Assembly (NCBI RefSeq): GCF_014284255.1
Contig: NZ_JACOFV010000011.1
Location: 1 to 64,000 of the forward strand
Direction: 5' to 3'
From: Cognatundibacterium jejuense
GTDB taxonomy: Bacteria > Pseudomonadota > Gammaproteobacteria > Burkholderiales > Burkholderiaceae_D
DNA: 64,000 nucleotides
The number at the start of each line of letters is the position of its first letter. Positions within the stretch are counted from its first letter, which is position 1. This document shows, piece after piece, positions 54,402-63,174 of this stretch. The notes under the pieces were generated by a model. That model worked only from the letters and a program-made list of their open reading frames with translations, was not told the DNA's origin and did no database searches. Both the position numbers and the translations under genes were made by a program.

Positions 54402-55853
54402 ATGCCGCCATTTTTTTCACTTAGTACGCGTTCATTGATGAGCGCCTCAGTTATAGTTTTCACCTTATCAGCTTGCGGCAGCTTTGATGCGCAGAATGCA
54501 ATCTTGAAGGTGAATGAGACGATTCCGGCTTTCACTGGAGGTCGCCTTGAAATGGTTGGAGGGAGCCAGCAATTTCGTATCCAAGAAGCCAAAACAAAAG
54601 ATTTATTGACGCAAAGTCGTGAGCAAGGTTTGTCGCAAAATGATGCGGTTCACATCGCACTGGTCAATAATCCGGCTTTACAGGGATTGCTGGCACGACA
54701 TGCTGCAAACGGCGCTATTGCTGCGCAGAGCGGGCAGATTGCCAATCCTTTATTGACACTGGAAAGTATTCGTCGCGGCGATGCTTCAGATCTTTCGCGT
54801 ATGATTAGTTTTAGCTTAGTTGATTTGTTGAGCTTATCGCAAAGACAGAATCTGGCGCAGAGTAAGATCAGTGAAGGGCAATTGCAAATGAGTATCGAGG
54901 TGGTAAATCGTATTACTCAAGTACGTAAGGCATGGGTTGATGCGGTCGCTGCGAAACAAAGTTTTATTTATGCAAATCAAGTCAACGATGTGGCGCAATC
55001 GAGCGCGACGTTAGCGAAACAGATGCGTGATGCCGGAAATTTCAGTAAGTTGCAAGCTGCAAGGCAGCAGGCATTTTATGCAGATGCCTTTATGCAATTT
55101 AAAGCGGCACAACAGCGTGAGGTCAGTAGTCGCGAGAATTTAATCCGCCTACTTGGTTTGACAGATGAGCAAAAGCAAATGCTCCATTTGCCAGAGCGTT
55201 TGCCAAACTTACCTACAGTGCCTATCGATGCAGAAAAAATCAAAGACGCTGCAAATGCAGAGCGATTGGACATACGACTCGCAAAAAATCATTTGGAGTA
55301 TGCGGCCAAGCGGCAAGGTTTAACCTCCTTGACTAGTTGGACTGATGTGCAGCTAAGTGTGGCGCGTGAAACTGGTTCGGACAGCTCAGGCACACGCGTT
55401 GACGTTAATAGTCTCAGCGATGCGGGCACAAAACGCACTACACAGATTAGCTTTAGCTTGCCATTATTTGATCAAGGACAGTTGCAACGCGATTCGATGA
55501 ACGCCAATACACGCGCCGCCAGTTTTGAATTAGAAAATGTGATGCGCAATGCGGCCTCAACATTGAGGGAATCGTATTCTGCTTATCTGACTAGCTATGA
55601 CATTGCTCAGCATTACCACACTGATGTTTTGGTTTTGCATGAACAAATTTTGCGTGAAAACCAATTGCGCTACAACGGTATGTTGGTCAGTGTTTTTGAG
55701 TTGCTGGATGACGCGCGTACGCAAGTCCATGGCGTGATCGCTGCTATTCAGGCAGAACAAGATTTTTGGTTGGCGGACGCAGCTTTGCAAGCGGAAATTA
55801 TTGGTGCGCCACATATTACGAGCGGCCAGGATTCAAGGAATATAAATGAGTGA
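54402..55853 (+). CDS. TolC-family outer membrane lipoprotein (metal efflux type)
   Basis: 483 residues. Lipobox LSAC (about residue 25). Two OEP repeats with long helices (LSQNDAVHIALVNNPALQGL, MSIEVVNRITQVRKAWVDAV and NAASTLRESYSAYLTSYDIA), the fold of the TolC/CusC channel. It would form an outer-membrane exit duct, but no periplasmic adaptor or RND pump gene is next to it. Followed after 66 bases by a multicopper oxidase gene. GGGA precedes ATG 54402. Likely part of copper tolerance. Confidence 0.82.
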   Translation: MPPFFSLSTRSLMSASVIVFTLSACGSFDAQNAILKVNETIPAFTGGRLEMVGGSQQFRIQEAKTKDLLTQSREQGLSQNDAVHIALVNNPALQGLLARHAANGAIAAQSGQIANPLLTLESIRRGDASDLSRMISFSLVDLLSLSQRQNLAQSKISEGQLQMSIEVVNRITQVRKAWVDAVAAKQSFIYANQVNDVAQSSATLAKQMRDAGNFSKLQAARQQAFYADAFMQFKAAQQREVSSRENLIRLLGLTDEQKQMLHLPERLPNLPTVPIDAEKIKDAANAERLDIRLAKNHLEYAAKRQGLTSLTSWTDVQLSVARETGSDSSGTRVDVNSLSDAGTKRTTQISFSLPLFDQGQLQRDSMNANTRAASFELENVMRNAASTLRESYSAYLTSYDIAQHYHTDVLVLHEQILRENQLRYNGMLVSVFELLDDARTQVHGVIAAIQAEQDFWLADAALQAEIIGAPHITSGQDSRNINE

Positions 55854-55919
55854 GTCCCACATCTTATTTCAACACATCTGTGCAATGTGCTGCTCCAACT
55901 TTTCCCAAGAGTAAAAGCT

Positions 55920-57323
55920 ATGAATTCAAGAAGACATTTTTTAAAGGCAGCTGGTCTGAGTAGTATTGCAGGTGGCGCGATGGCAGCAGCCAGCGTCAAC
56001 AAAGTTGCACTCGCCGCATTACCAGAAGTAGTGAGCCAGGTGAGCCCAAACACCATGCCACCGTTGACACCCACAAATGGTCGTCCGTATCGTCCGGTAG
56101 TGACCTTAAACGGTTGGACTTTGCCATGGCGCATGAACAATGGTGTCAAGGAATTTCACTTGATTGCCGAGCCAGTGGTGAGAGAGATGGCACCTGGCAT
56201 GAAAGCCCAACTGTGGGGCTACAACGGGCAAAGCCCGGGGCCAACAATTGAGGTGGTGGAGGGGGATCGTGTACGTATCTTTGTCACGAATCGCTTGCCC
56301 GAGGCTACCAGTATGCATTGGCACGGACAGCGTTTGCCCAATGGCATGGATGGCGTTTCTGGTTTAACGCAAGCGGCAATACAGCCAGGAAAAACGTATG
56401 TCTATGAATTTGTTGCGAGGCGACCGGGCACTTTTATGTATCACCCCCACGCCGACGAAATGACACAAATGGCAATGGGTATGATGGGGTCATGGATAAC
56501 CCATCCACGCCATGCGCATCCTTTGATAGATGAAGTAGATCGTGATTTTGTTTTTCTGATCAACGCTTATAACATTGAACCTGGCGCTACCAGACCGAAT
56601 ATCATGACGATGACTGATTTTAATTTGTGGTCGTGGAACAGTAGGGTGTTTCCGGGCATTGATAGCCTGAACGTACGTAAGAATGACAGGGTCAGAATTC
56701 GTGTCGGTAATTTAAGCATGACCAATCATCCCATCCATATTCACGGTCACGAATTTTATGTCACCGGAACAGATGGTGGGGCGATTCCAAAAACGGCGCG
56801 TTGGCCAGAAGTGACGACTGATATTGCGGTCGGACAAATGCGCCAGATAGAATTCATCGCCGACGAAGAAGGTGACTGGGCTTTTCATTGTCACAAGAGT
56901 CATCACACCATGAACGCGATGGGTCATAGCGTGCCAACCATGATAGGCGTGGATCAGACTGCTGTGATGGAAAAGCTCAGTCAGCTCATGCCATCGTATA
57001 TGGCAATGGGTGAAAACGGCATGGGTGACATGAGCAAGATGCAGATGCCATTACCAGAAAATACTTTGCCAATGATGTCCGGCGATGGTCCTTATGGCAG
57101 TCTTGAAATGGGCGGCATGTTTAGCGTTTTAAAAGTGCGTAACAATCAGGCTCATGGCGATTATAAAGATCCCGGTTGGTACCAACATCCAAAGGGAACA
57201 AGCGCGTATGAATATCAAGGTGCAATTGATACACCCTTACGCCAACATGCGGAGATGAAAACAGTTGAGCAGAACCAAATTGAGTTGAAGGTGATTAAAC
57301 CTCATATTCATCAAGAGCACTGA
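55920..57323 (+). CDS. periplasmic multicopper oxidase (CopA/CueO-like)
   Basis: 467 residues with a Tat signal (RRHFLKAAG, twin arginine at 4-5). All copper-site motifs are visible: H133/H135 (HWHGQR), H175/H177 (YHPHADEM), HPIHIHGH at 270-277, HCHKSHH at 323-329 with M334 region. A Met-rich part follows (GDMSKMQMPLPENTLPMMSG). Oxidises Cu(I) to the less toxic Cu(II) in the periplasm. It is shorter than classic CopA (about 600). ATG 55920 begins the Tat signal; an earlier in-frame ATG would precede it by 11 residues. A bidirectional terminator lies shortly after. Confidence 0.9.
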   Translation: MNSRRHFLKAAGLSSIAGGAMAAASVNKVALAALPEVVSQVSPNTMPPLTPTNGRPYRPVVTLNGWTLPWRMNNGVKEFHLIAEPVVREMAPGMKAQLWGYNGQSPGPTIEVVEGDRVRIFVTNRLPEATSMHWHGQRLPNGMDGVSGLTQAAIQPGKTYVYEFVARRPGTFMYHPHADEMTQMAMGMMGSWITHPRHAHPLIDEVDRDFVFLINAYNIEPGATRPNIMTMTDFNLWSWNSRVFPGIDSLNVRKNDRVRIRVGNLSMTNHPIHIHGHEFYVTGTDGGAIPKTARWPEVTTDIAVGQMRQIEFIADEEGDWAFHCHKSHHTMNAMGHSVPTMIGVDQTAVMEKLSQLMPSYMAMGENGMGDMSKMQMPLPENTLPMMSGDGPYGSLEMGGMFSVLKVRNNQAHGDYKDPGWYQHPKGTSAYEYQGAIDTPLRQHAEMKTVEQNQIELKVIKPHIHQEH

Positions 57324-57361
57324 GCAAGATCACTGAGCATGAGCATGTGCTTGTAAAAAAT

Positions 57362-57389
57362 GATGGGCGGCCTATTCTGGCCGCCCATC
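57362..57389. terminator. terminator after the copper cluster
   Basis: GATGGGCGGCC (57362-57372) pairs perfectly with GGCCGCCCATC (57379-57389). On the minus strand it is followed by ATTTTTT, so it best ends the minus-strand small-protein gene; it may also slow the plus-strand transcript. Confidence 0.85.
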
Positions 57390-57412
57390 AAATGCTGAAC
57401 CGTTAGTTGGAA

Positions 57413-57793
57413 TTACTTGCCGGTTGAAACACCAGCCTGATTAGATTGAATGTCTGCTTTACGTTGTGCGTTGACAGCGTTCTCCTGACGATTCAACTGA
57501 CGTTGTTCACCCTTAGTGATATGACCGCCATCAGCCGCTGCATCGGCACGCTCTTCACGACGGATTGAATTGTCTTCTTTGTTCAACTGTTTGCCCTGAG
57601 CCTGAGTCAGACTACCATTTTTTACTTCTTTTGCTGTCGTCGCTTTTTCATGTTTTTCGCGCTTAATCACTTCAGCGCGACGTGGATGTTCTTTTGCAAA
57701 ATTGTTGTCTTGCGCAAATGCGGATTGGATCGACAGTGCTGCAAAGCCAGCGAGGATTGCAACGGAAGCGAATTGACGTGTGCTCTTGATCAT
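57413..57793 (-). CDS. small secreted charged protein
   Basis: 126 residues. Signal peptide (about 1-28, ending ALSIQSAFA), then a strongly charged helical part with regular repeats (EHPRRAEVIKREKHEK, NKEDNSIRREERADAA, NGGHITKGEQRQLNRQEN). A family found widely in Burkholderiales and other Proteobacteria, function unknown to me. ATG 57793 has GGAGAA upstream; a frame from 57805 (four residues earlier) is less likely. Confidence 0.75.
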   Translation of the reverse strand: MIKSTRQFASVAILAGFAALSIQSAFAQDNNFAKEHPRRAEVIKREKHEKATTAKEVKNGSLTQAQGKQLNKEDNSIRREERADAAADGGHITKGEQRQLNRQENAVNAQRKADIQSNQAGVSTGK

Positions 57794-57994
57794 GATGTTC
57801 TCCAATAAAGTAAGTGTGTCTACCGGTTTTTAATTAGCCACCAAACTGTTGTGGCCTGTTAGCAAAAAACGCACTGAATGCAAAAATGGATTACACGCCA
57901 TGTGTAACGCTTTGTCACTTATTTTTTAATGCAATGTATCAAGAGGTATTTCAATGTTCATTGAGTAGCTACTCTTTTTTGGGAATAAATATTA

Positions 57995-58036
57995 CTTCCT
58001 ATGTATCACTTCCTATGTATCACTTCCTATGTATGG
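57995..58036. repeat. 14-base tandem repeat, about three copies
   Basis: CTTCCTATGTATCA is repeated at 57995-58008 and 58009-58022, and a third copy (58023-58036) differs in the last two bases. It lies in the spacer between the small-protein gene and the DUF2145 gene, just after the DUF2145 3' end on the minus strand. Confidence 0.85.
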
Positions 58037-58074
58037 TCGTCTGGGAATTCGTGTATCAATGTGGCCTATGTAAG

Positions 58075-58881
58075 TCACAGACCAAGCACAATTTTCTGTG
58101 CACCGTTATCTCGCATTAGTATAAAACGTACGATGGATTCGACGGTGACGGTATCAATTGATCCCGACATGCGACGGTCAAATGGATGGTCGTCGAAGCT
58201 GACGTTGGCGCGAAACATACGTGCACCTAAACGGGTCACCGCATCAATATGTAAAACGTCCGCCTGATAGTCAGCGGATTTTAACCAGGCTTGCGCTTGC
58301 TCGCGCGTGTTGATGTTGATGCCTTGTGCCTGCGCAGCGGCCAGGACTTCGAGTGCCCATTGGTTTGAATTTTGATATTTCGTCGAAAATGGGTAGGACA
58401 GCATATTGTAGTGCGGATCATGCAGTGCTTTGGCTTTACCATTTTCTAGCAGGTTTCTGATTTTCGTTTGCAATTCAGGGTTAGGGATCAGTATTAAGGT
58501 CTCAAACGCAAACAAATCGTCGAGAAAGAAGTTACCCAATCCTTCATCAAATAAGCCAGAATTTGCGGTACCGCAATCATTGAGTTCATGGATCACTGAC
58601 CAACGCCCATCCGCATCGTGTTTAACGATGCCAAGGTGGGAGTAGCGTAAATGGTATTTGGACAGGTCTTGTCCAACGCGCGCAATGATGGCGATATCAG
58701 CATGGCTATCTGCGAGTCTCATATGCGTTTTTTGAGCCAGTTCCAATGCTTGCATGACTTTATATGCATCGTAGGCCGGTGCATCACAAGACCGACCTGC
58801 AAAACTTAATGGTGCATAAACTAAGCTTAGTGCGACCAATGCGCAGTTGAAAATCAATGAGACGGTCTTAGTATGCATCAT
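58075..58881 (-). CDS. DUF2145 family protein
   Basis: 268 residues with a signal peptide (about 1-29, cleavage near SFAGRSC). The body has SHADIAIIARVGQDLSKYHL, RYSHLGIVKHDADGRWSVIH, ELNDCG and SNQWALEVLAAAQAQG, the pattern of DUF2145. Its function is unknown. The HLGIV and ELN/NQW segments resemble the histidine and asparagine positions of NlpC/P60-like or YiiX-like papain-fold enzymes, with C in the first segment; this is speculative. It overlaps the end of the small membrane-protein gene by 4 bases (ATGA), a tight two-gene operon. Confidence 0.75.
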   Translation of the reverse strand: MMHTKTVSLIFNCALVALSLVYAPLSFAGRSCDAPAYDAYKVMQALELAQKTHMRLADSHADIAIIARVGQDLSKYHLRYSHLGIVKHDADGRWSVIHELNDCGTANSGLFDEGLGNFFLDDLFAFETLILIPNPELQTKIRNLLENGKAKALHDPHYNMLSYPFSTKYQNSNQWALEVLAAAQAQGININTREQAQAWLKSADYQADVLHIDAVTRLGARMFRANVSFDDHPFDRRMSGSIDTVTVESIVRFILMRDNGAQKIVLGL

Positions 58882-59324
58882 TGCACCTTGTTATGATGTA
58901 AAAGTGCATTTCCGACTTCATTTGGAATAAAAGCGATCGCTTTGCCTGATGCAATCAACAAATAACCCGTTGAAGTCGCGCTGACTTCGACCACAGCACC
59001 GCTGACAAGTGCGGCTTTTTCTACTACTTTTCCTGACAGCTTAACGGTAGTGCTAGCGGCTTGACCTGAGGCTTTAAGAACCACGGTAATGCCATCTGCA
59101 GCTTTTTCTACGCTAGTGACAATGACTGCTCCTGTTCCCACTAAGACTGACATGGTGCCCAAAACAACAAAACCCGCACCAAGTGATAAGGTTTCGGATG
59201 CATTTGACGGGGTGCAAGAGACACAATCGGCAGCATATGTTGTGGGAGCTAAGTACATCATGCCGAGTAATAAGAAAGCGTTGATTTGTTTGTTCAATTT
59301 TCTGTTTTTAATTTGCATAGTCAT
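58878..59324 (-). CDS. small membrane-associated protein, partner of DUF2145
   Basis: 148 residues from ATG 59324 (GGAG 6-9 bases upstream). Signal peptide to about residue 28 (LGMMYLAPTTYAADC), a CVSC motif just after cleavage, a hydrophobic segment (LSLGAGFVVLGTMSVLVGTG), and a regular Val/Thr/Ala-rich part (GQAASTTVKLSGKVVEKAAL). I do not recognise a family. It is translationally coupled to DUF2145, so the two probably work together in the envelope. Confidence 0.65.
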   Translation of the reverse strand: MTMQIKNRKLNKQINAFLLLGMMYLAPTTYAADCVSCTPSNASETLSLGAGFVVLGTMSVLVGTGAVIVTSVEKAADGITVVLKASGQAASTTVKLSGKVVEKAALVSGAVVEVSATSTGYLLIASGKAIAFIPNEVGNALLHHNKVQ

Positions 59325-59473
59325 GGTGTCTCCTGGGTAATTTAAGTAAGAAGTGCTTATCATCAACGCAAAATTAGTTCTTAACAACGAGTGTAGCTCA
59401 AGTAGAATTATCTGAACAAAAAAGTAGCGAGATATGATCGCTAACGCCACTGACTAAATTAATTAAGTCGATA

Positions 59474-59513
59474 AAAAAGCGCCTTGGATCAATATTGATG
59501 CAAGGCGCTTTTT
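59474..59513. terminator. bidirectional terminator before trhO 3' end
   Basis: AAAAAGCGCCTTG (59474-59486) pairs perfectly with CAAGGCGCTTTTT (59501-59513); the loop itself contains the palindrome ATCAATATTGAT. It ends the trhO transcript on the minus strand, about 25 bases after its stop. Confidence 0.9.
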
Positions 59514-59538
59514 AACACTGCAAATCAGCAATAACTAT

Positions 59539-60426
59539 TTATACAGCACTGCTGGTGTTGGCTTCGCTGGATTCTTTTTTGCAATGCGGGCAGGATTTTC
59601 CCGGTACATACCAAGGTGATAATTGCTCGCGAGGCGTGACTACGGCGCGGCAGGCAAAGCATTGCTTGGTATCGGTAGCTTCTAATTGTGGATTCAATGC
59701 AGTCCGGTAATCAAAGACAAAACAATCGCCATGGTAGTGGTCGCCGCCGACTTCTTCGAAATACTTAAGAATGCCGCCCTCGAGTTGGTAGACACTGTTG
59801 TAGCCGATGTTTTGCATGTGGATCGCCGCTTTTTCGCAGCGAATACCGCCGGTACAGAAGGTGACCACGGTTTTGTCATTCAGCGCGTCACGATTCGCTT
59901 CAATGACCGCTGGAAATTCAGTGAATTTGGTGATGCGATAATCGATCGTGTTGTCAAAGCTGCCCACGTCGACTTCAAAATCATTGCGGGTATCAACCAT
60001 GACCACTGGTTTGCCATTGTCATCATGACCTTGATCGAGCCAACGTTTTAAGGTTTTGGCTTCGACAAATGGCGCGCGGCCTTCTTCTGGCTTGATCAGC
60101 GGCATACGCATGGTGATGATTTCTGCTTTCAGCTTCACCAGCAATTTGGTGAACGGCTGATGATCAGAAAAACTTTCTTTCGCGACCACATCAGCAAAAC
60201 GCGGGTCAGCGTGCAGCCAATCCATATACGCGTCGATTTCATGGCGCAAACCAGCAAGGAACATATTGATGCCTTCAGGCGTCAATAAAACCGTGCCTTT
60301 CAGATTGAGTTCCGTGCATTTGTCGATAAACGCCTGACGCTTTTCAGCGGTGTCGTTAAACGTGATAAATTTATAAGCAGAGATATTGACGTAGGGCGTT
60401 TCTGGGGAAAGTGTTGCTACCGGCAT
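59539..60426 (-). CDS. trhO: tRNA uridine(34) hydroxylase (rhodanese-type)
   Basis: Hydroxylates uridine 34 of tRNAs for 5-methoxyuridine or related wobble bases (formerly YceA). 295 residues. N-terminal domain of the family ([20 protein letters not shown]), rhodanese domain with the conserved cysteine in [19 protein letters not shown] and [15 protein letters not shown], and a C-terminal zinc-type cluster (CFACRAV, SCPHCK). ATG 60426 fits the family start; it is close to an upstream GNAT gene on the same strand. Confidence 0.93.
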   Translation of the reverse strand: MPVATLSPETPYVNISAYKFITFNDTAEKRQAFIDKCTELNLKGTVLLTPEGINMFLAGLRHEIDAYMDWLHADPRFADVVAKESFSDHQPFTKLLVKLKAEIITMRMPLIKPEEGRAPFVEAKTLKRWLDQGHDDNGKPVVMVDTRNDFEVDVGSFDNTIDYRITKFTEFPAVIEANRDALNDKTVVTFCTGGIRCEKAAIHMQNIGYNSVYQLEGGILKYFEEVGGDHYHGDCFVFDYRTALNPQLEATDTKQCFACRAVVTPREQLSPWYVPGKSCPHCKKESSEANTSSAV

Positions 60427-60497
60427 AATAATTAATTCAGTAAGTCATTGATTTGTCAGCATTATAGTTGAAAACGTCGTTGATTTGCTCAAAGCTT

Positions 60498-60971
60498 TTA
60501 TTTGATTTCTGCCGCGAGCAGCATGTCAACGTGCGGAATATCGTCTTCCAGATACATTTCGCTGACCGTGACAAAGCCAAAGCTGGCGTAGAATTTTTCC
60601 AGATATGCTTGTGCACCGATGCGTATCGGTGCGTTTGGATACAACTCGCGCAGAGCCGCAATGCTATTAGTGATGAGCATTTTTCCTATACCGGTACCAC
60701 GCCATTTTTTGCTGCTCAGGACCCGGCCTATGGATGGTTCTGCAAAACTAAGTCCTGCTGGCACGATACGCGTATAGGCGGCGACTTCTCCATCCGGATC
60801 CCAGGCGATCAAATGATGGCATTGAGGGTCTTTGCCATCAATATCCAGATACGGACAGTTTTGTTCAAGGATAAATACAGCGCAACGCGCTGCATAGATT
60901 TGATGCAATTGCAGATTACTCAGATCGTTAAAGCTCACGCATTGCCATTGCAATTGGGAAGTCGAGGTCAT
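60498..60971 (-). CDS. GNAT-family N-acetyltransferase (ElaA-like)
   Basis: 157 residues. The ElaA-type N-terminus LYHQIYAARCAVF-like segment (LQLHQIYAARCAVFILEQNCPY) and acetyl-CoA-binding motif GRVLSSKKWRGTGIGKMLI, with ending AYLEKFYASFGFVTVSEMY. ElaA homologues have no settled substrate. On the same strand as trhO with 71 bases between, so perhaps co-transcribed. Confidence 0.85.
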   Translation of the reverse strand: MTSTSQLQWQCVSFNDLSNLQLHQIYAARCAVFILEQNCPYLDIDGKDPQCHHLIAWDPDGEVAAYTRIVPAGLSFAEPSIGRVLSSKKWRGTGIGKMLITNSIAALRELYPNAPIRIGAQAYLEKFYASFGFVTVSEMYLEDDIPHVDMLLAAEIK

Positions 60972-61019
60972 AGTAAAAATATTTGAAGTGAATGTCTGAC
61001 GAGAATACTTGGTCAGACT

Positions 61020-61865
61020 TTACATCTGTTTGAATAAATGTGCATAAACCCGACTGACGCTGAGTTTATCATCGCTATTTTTTAACTTTAAGGTGATCTT
61101 GCCAGATTCATCTTTGTGCGCCATGTGTACCCGCTTAACATTGACCACTGTACTGCGATGTATTTGCCAGAACAGGCTGCTATCAAGTTGCGGTAGCAGA
61201 TCACGTAAGCTACTACGTATCAAAGAAGAGTGTTCTGCCGTGACGACGTTGATGTACTTGTCTGTCGCCTCGAAATAGATCACGTCTTCTATGGGAATAA
61301 TACGTATATTGTTACCGACAGCGGCACGGATGACCGATAATTTTTCAGTTGTTGGTGATAGGTTTTCTGCCGAATTTGGTAATTGAATTTGATGTAATTG
61401 CCGTAATTGTACAATCACGCGTTCAAGTTCTGATTCTGGCTGTTGGCGGTCGTTCTGAGTTTTTGTACGCGCTTGAAAATGCTCTTGTAGACGTTTGATG
61501 GTCTTGTTAAGGCGTTCTTCACTGATTGGCTTTAATACGTAATCTGCCGCACACGTTTCAAATGCCTGCACGGCAAATTCATCATACGCAGTTACATAAA
61601 CAACCATAGGGAAAGGCTGTTCGGCTGGCCACTCTTCAGCTAATTCTTGTGCAACTTCAAGGCCGGTTTTGCCTGGCATTTTTATATCCAGAAACAGCAC
61701 ATCAGGCAATTCACTAAGTGCTGCTTGTACTGCTTCTATGCCATTTTCTACCACGCTGCATAACTCCAATTCAGGCCATAGTTTGCCTAGCATACGTTGC
61801 AAGGTTAAAGATAAAATTGACTCGTCTTCGGCGATCAGAGCTTTGATAGTTGGCGCTTGATTCAT
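61020..61865 (-). CDS. LytTR-family response regulator
   Basis: 281 residues. N-terminal receiver with phosphoacceptor D60 (PDVLFLDIKMPGKTGLEV) and K in DYVLKPIS, and C-terminal LytTR DNA-binding domain (about 183-281: IPIEDVIYFEATDKYINVVT, SLFWQIHRSTVVNVKRV). It lies 25 bases after the histidine-kinase gene, its cognate partner. LytTR pairs often control envelope, surface or transport genes; the target here is unknown. Confidence 0.92.
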   Translation of the reverse strand: MNQAPTIKALIAEDESILSLTLQRMLGKLWPELELCSVVENGIEAVQAALSELPDVLFLDIKMPGKTGLEVAQELAEEWPAEQPFPMVVYVTAYDEFAVQAFETCAADYVLKPISEERLNKTIKRLQEHFQARTKTQNDRQQPESELERVIVQLRQLHQIQLPNSAENLSPTTEKLSVIRAAVGNNIRIIPIEDVIYFEATDKYINVVTAEHSSLIRSSLRDLLPQLDSSLFWQIHRSTVVNVKRVHMAHKDESGKITLKLKNSDDKLSVSRVYAHLFKQM

Positions 61866-61890
61866 ATTTTAATGTCCGGTTGAAATGCCT

Positions 61891-63018
61891 TTAAGCTAAT
61901 GCTGGCAGGGTAATCGTGGCTATTGCACCTTCAGGCAGGTTTGATTTCAGATTGAATGTTGCTTGTTCTCCGAATAATGCGAGTAGTCGTTCGCGAATAT
62001 TGGCATTTCCAACGTGTGCTCTATCTCGGTCGATAGAAATATTTTTCTCAAAATTAAACGCAAGACCTAAACCCGTATCACTGACTTCCAGTAGTATTTG
62101 ATTGTTATTTTTTCTGACGCTGACGGTGATTTCTCCACCTTCTACTTTGGGTTCCAATCCATGCTTGATTGCGTTTTCTACCAGAGGTTGCAATAGCATA
62201 GGTGGGATTTTCTCTTCTTCCAATCCGGACGGTAAATCGAGCGTATAGCGCAGACGTTTTCCCATACGGATCGCGAGTAAATCCAGGTAGGCCTGGATTA
62301 AAATAAATTCTTGTTTTAAGCTGATATTTTCGGCACGGGAAGAGCTCAGCGTGGCACGCAGATATACAATCAATTGTGCCAGCATGTGTTGCGCTCTATC
62401 GGTATCGATGGCGATTAAGCCTTGTAAATTTGCCAGCGTATTAAACAGCATATGCGGCTCTATCTGTGCTTGTAGCAATTGCAGTTGCGCTTGCATTGCC
62501 TGCCGTTCAATCGATGCCGTGCGGGCTTTTTCTTTTTCTGCATTTGCGATCAATTCTGCAATCTTAATTTTGTTCCAAAATGACCATGCAGCGATGACGC
62601 TGATCAGGCAGCTTAAAGCAATGAATGCAGAAATATAGTTACTTTGAAAATGTAATACTTCACCAACGGGATAAGAGAATATCAACGCGCCAATAACTGA
62701 TCCCAATGTAAAACCCACTGGCGCTAAAAAAATGCACAATAGATAAAACGCGAACATGTTGCGCTGTGCCTTTCCCCAAATGAGACGATCGGCGACGCGA
62801 ATCAGAGCATGACAGCTAAACCCAATAGCATTTGAAAAAACGAGGTTTTCCAAAAACGAGCTACCATTGCGCATGATAAAGGTAACCAGGATTGCACAAA
62901 GAAAATTGATGACGAGTAATCTCGGTATTTCGCCGATAATTTTTTTAAGTAAACTATCTGGAATTACCTGGTATTTTTTCTGCAACCGTTCTCGCATCTG
63001 GTGGACTATCTGCATCAT
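61891..63018 (-). CDS. LytS/YehU-type sensor histidine kinase
   Basis: 375 residues from ATG 63018. Four to five transmembrane helices (LLVINFLCAILVTFIMRNG, LLCIFLAPVGFTLGSVIGAL and ISAFIALSCLISVIAAWSFW), then a His_kinase domain with the phosphoacceptor histidine in LQAQIEPHMLFNTLANLQGL and the ATPase part with LLQPLVENAIKHGLEP and VSDTGLGL. Start is uncertain; longer in-frame starts (to 63111) add residues before MMQIVHQMRERL. It is the partner of the LytTR regulator downstream. Confidence 0.88.
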   Translation of the reverse strand: MMQIVHQMRERLQKKYQVIPDSLLKKIIGEIPRLLVINFLCAILVTFIMRNGSSFLENLVFSNAIGFSCHALIRVADRLIWGKAQRNMFAFYLLCIFLAPVGFTLGSVIGALIFSYPVGEVLHFQSNYISAFIALSCLISVIAAWSFWNKIKIAELIANAEKEKARTASIERQAMQAQLQLLQAQIEPHMLFNTLANLQGLIAIDTDRAQHMLAQLIVYLRATLSSSRAENISLKQEFILIQAYLDLLAIRMGKRLRYTLDLPSGLEEEKIPPMLLQPLVENAIKHGLEPKVEGGEITVSVRKNNNQILLEVSDTGLGLAFNFEKNISIDRDRAHVGNANIRERLLALFGEQATFNLKSNLPEGAIATITLPALA

Positions 63019-63174
63019 AGATATTCTTTGCTGTGGTGAAGTCTGAAGGGTATTCAATAATAAGGGTTTGTCGCAAGTAACTGGCGACGACATGTAGAAT
63101 GATGTCGCCAACGGTCTCTGGTAAGGCGGGAGCTGGATCTTTGTTTAAAAGAATATTTGTCCGGCACTTGCTGC

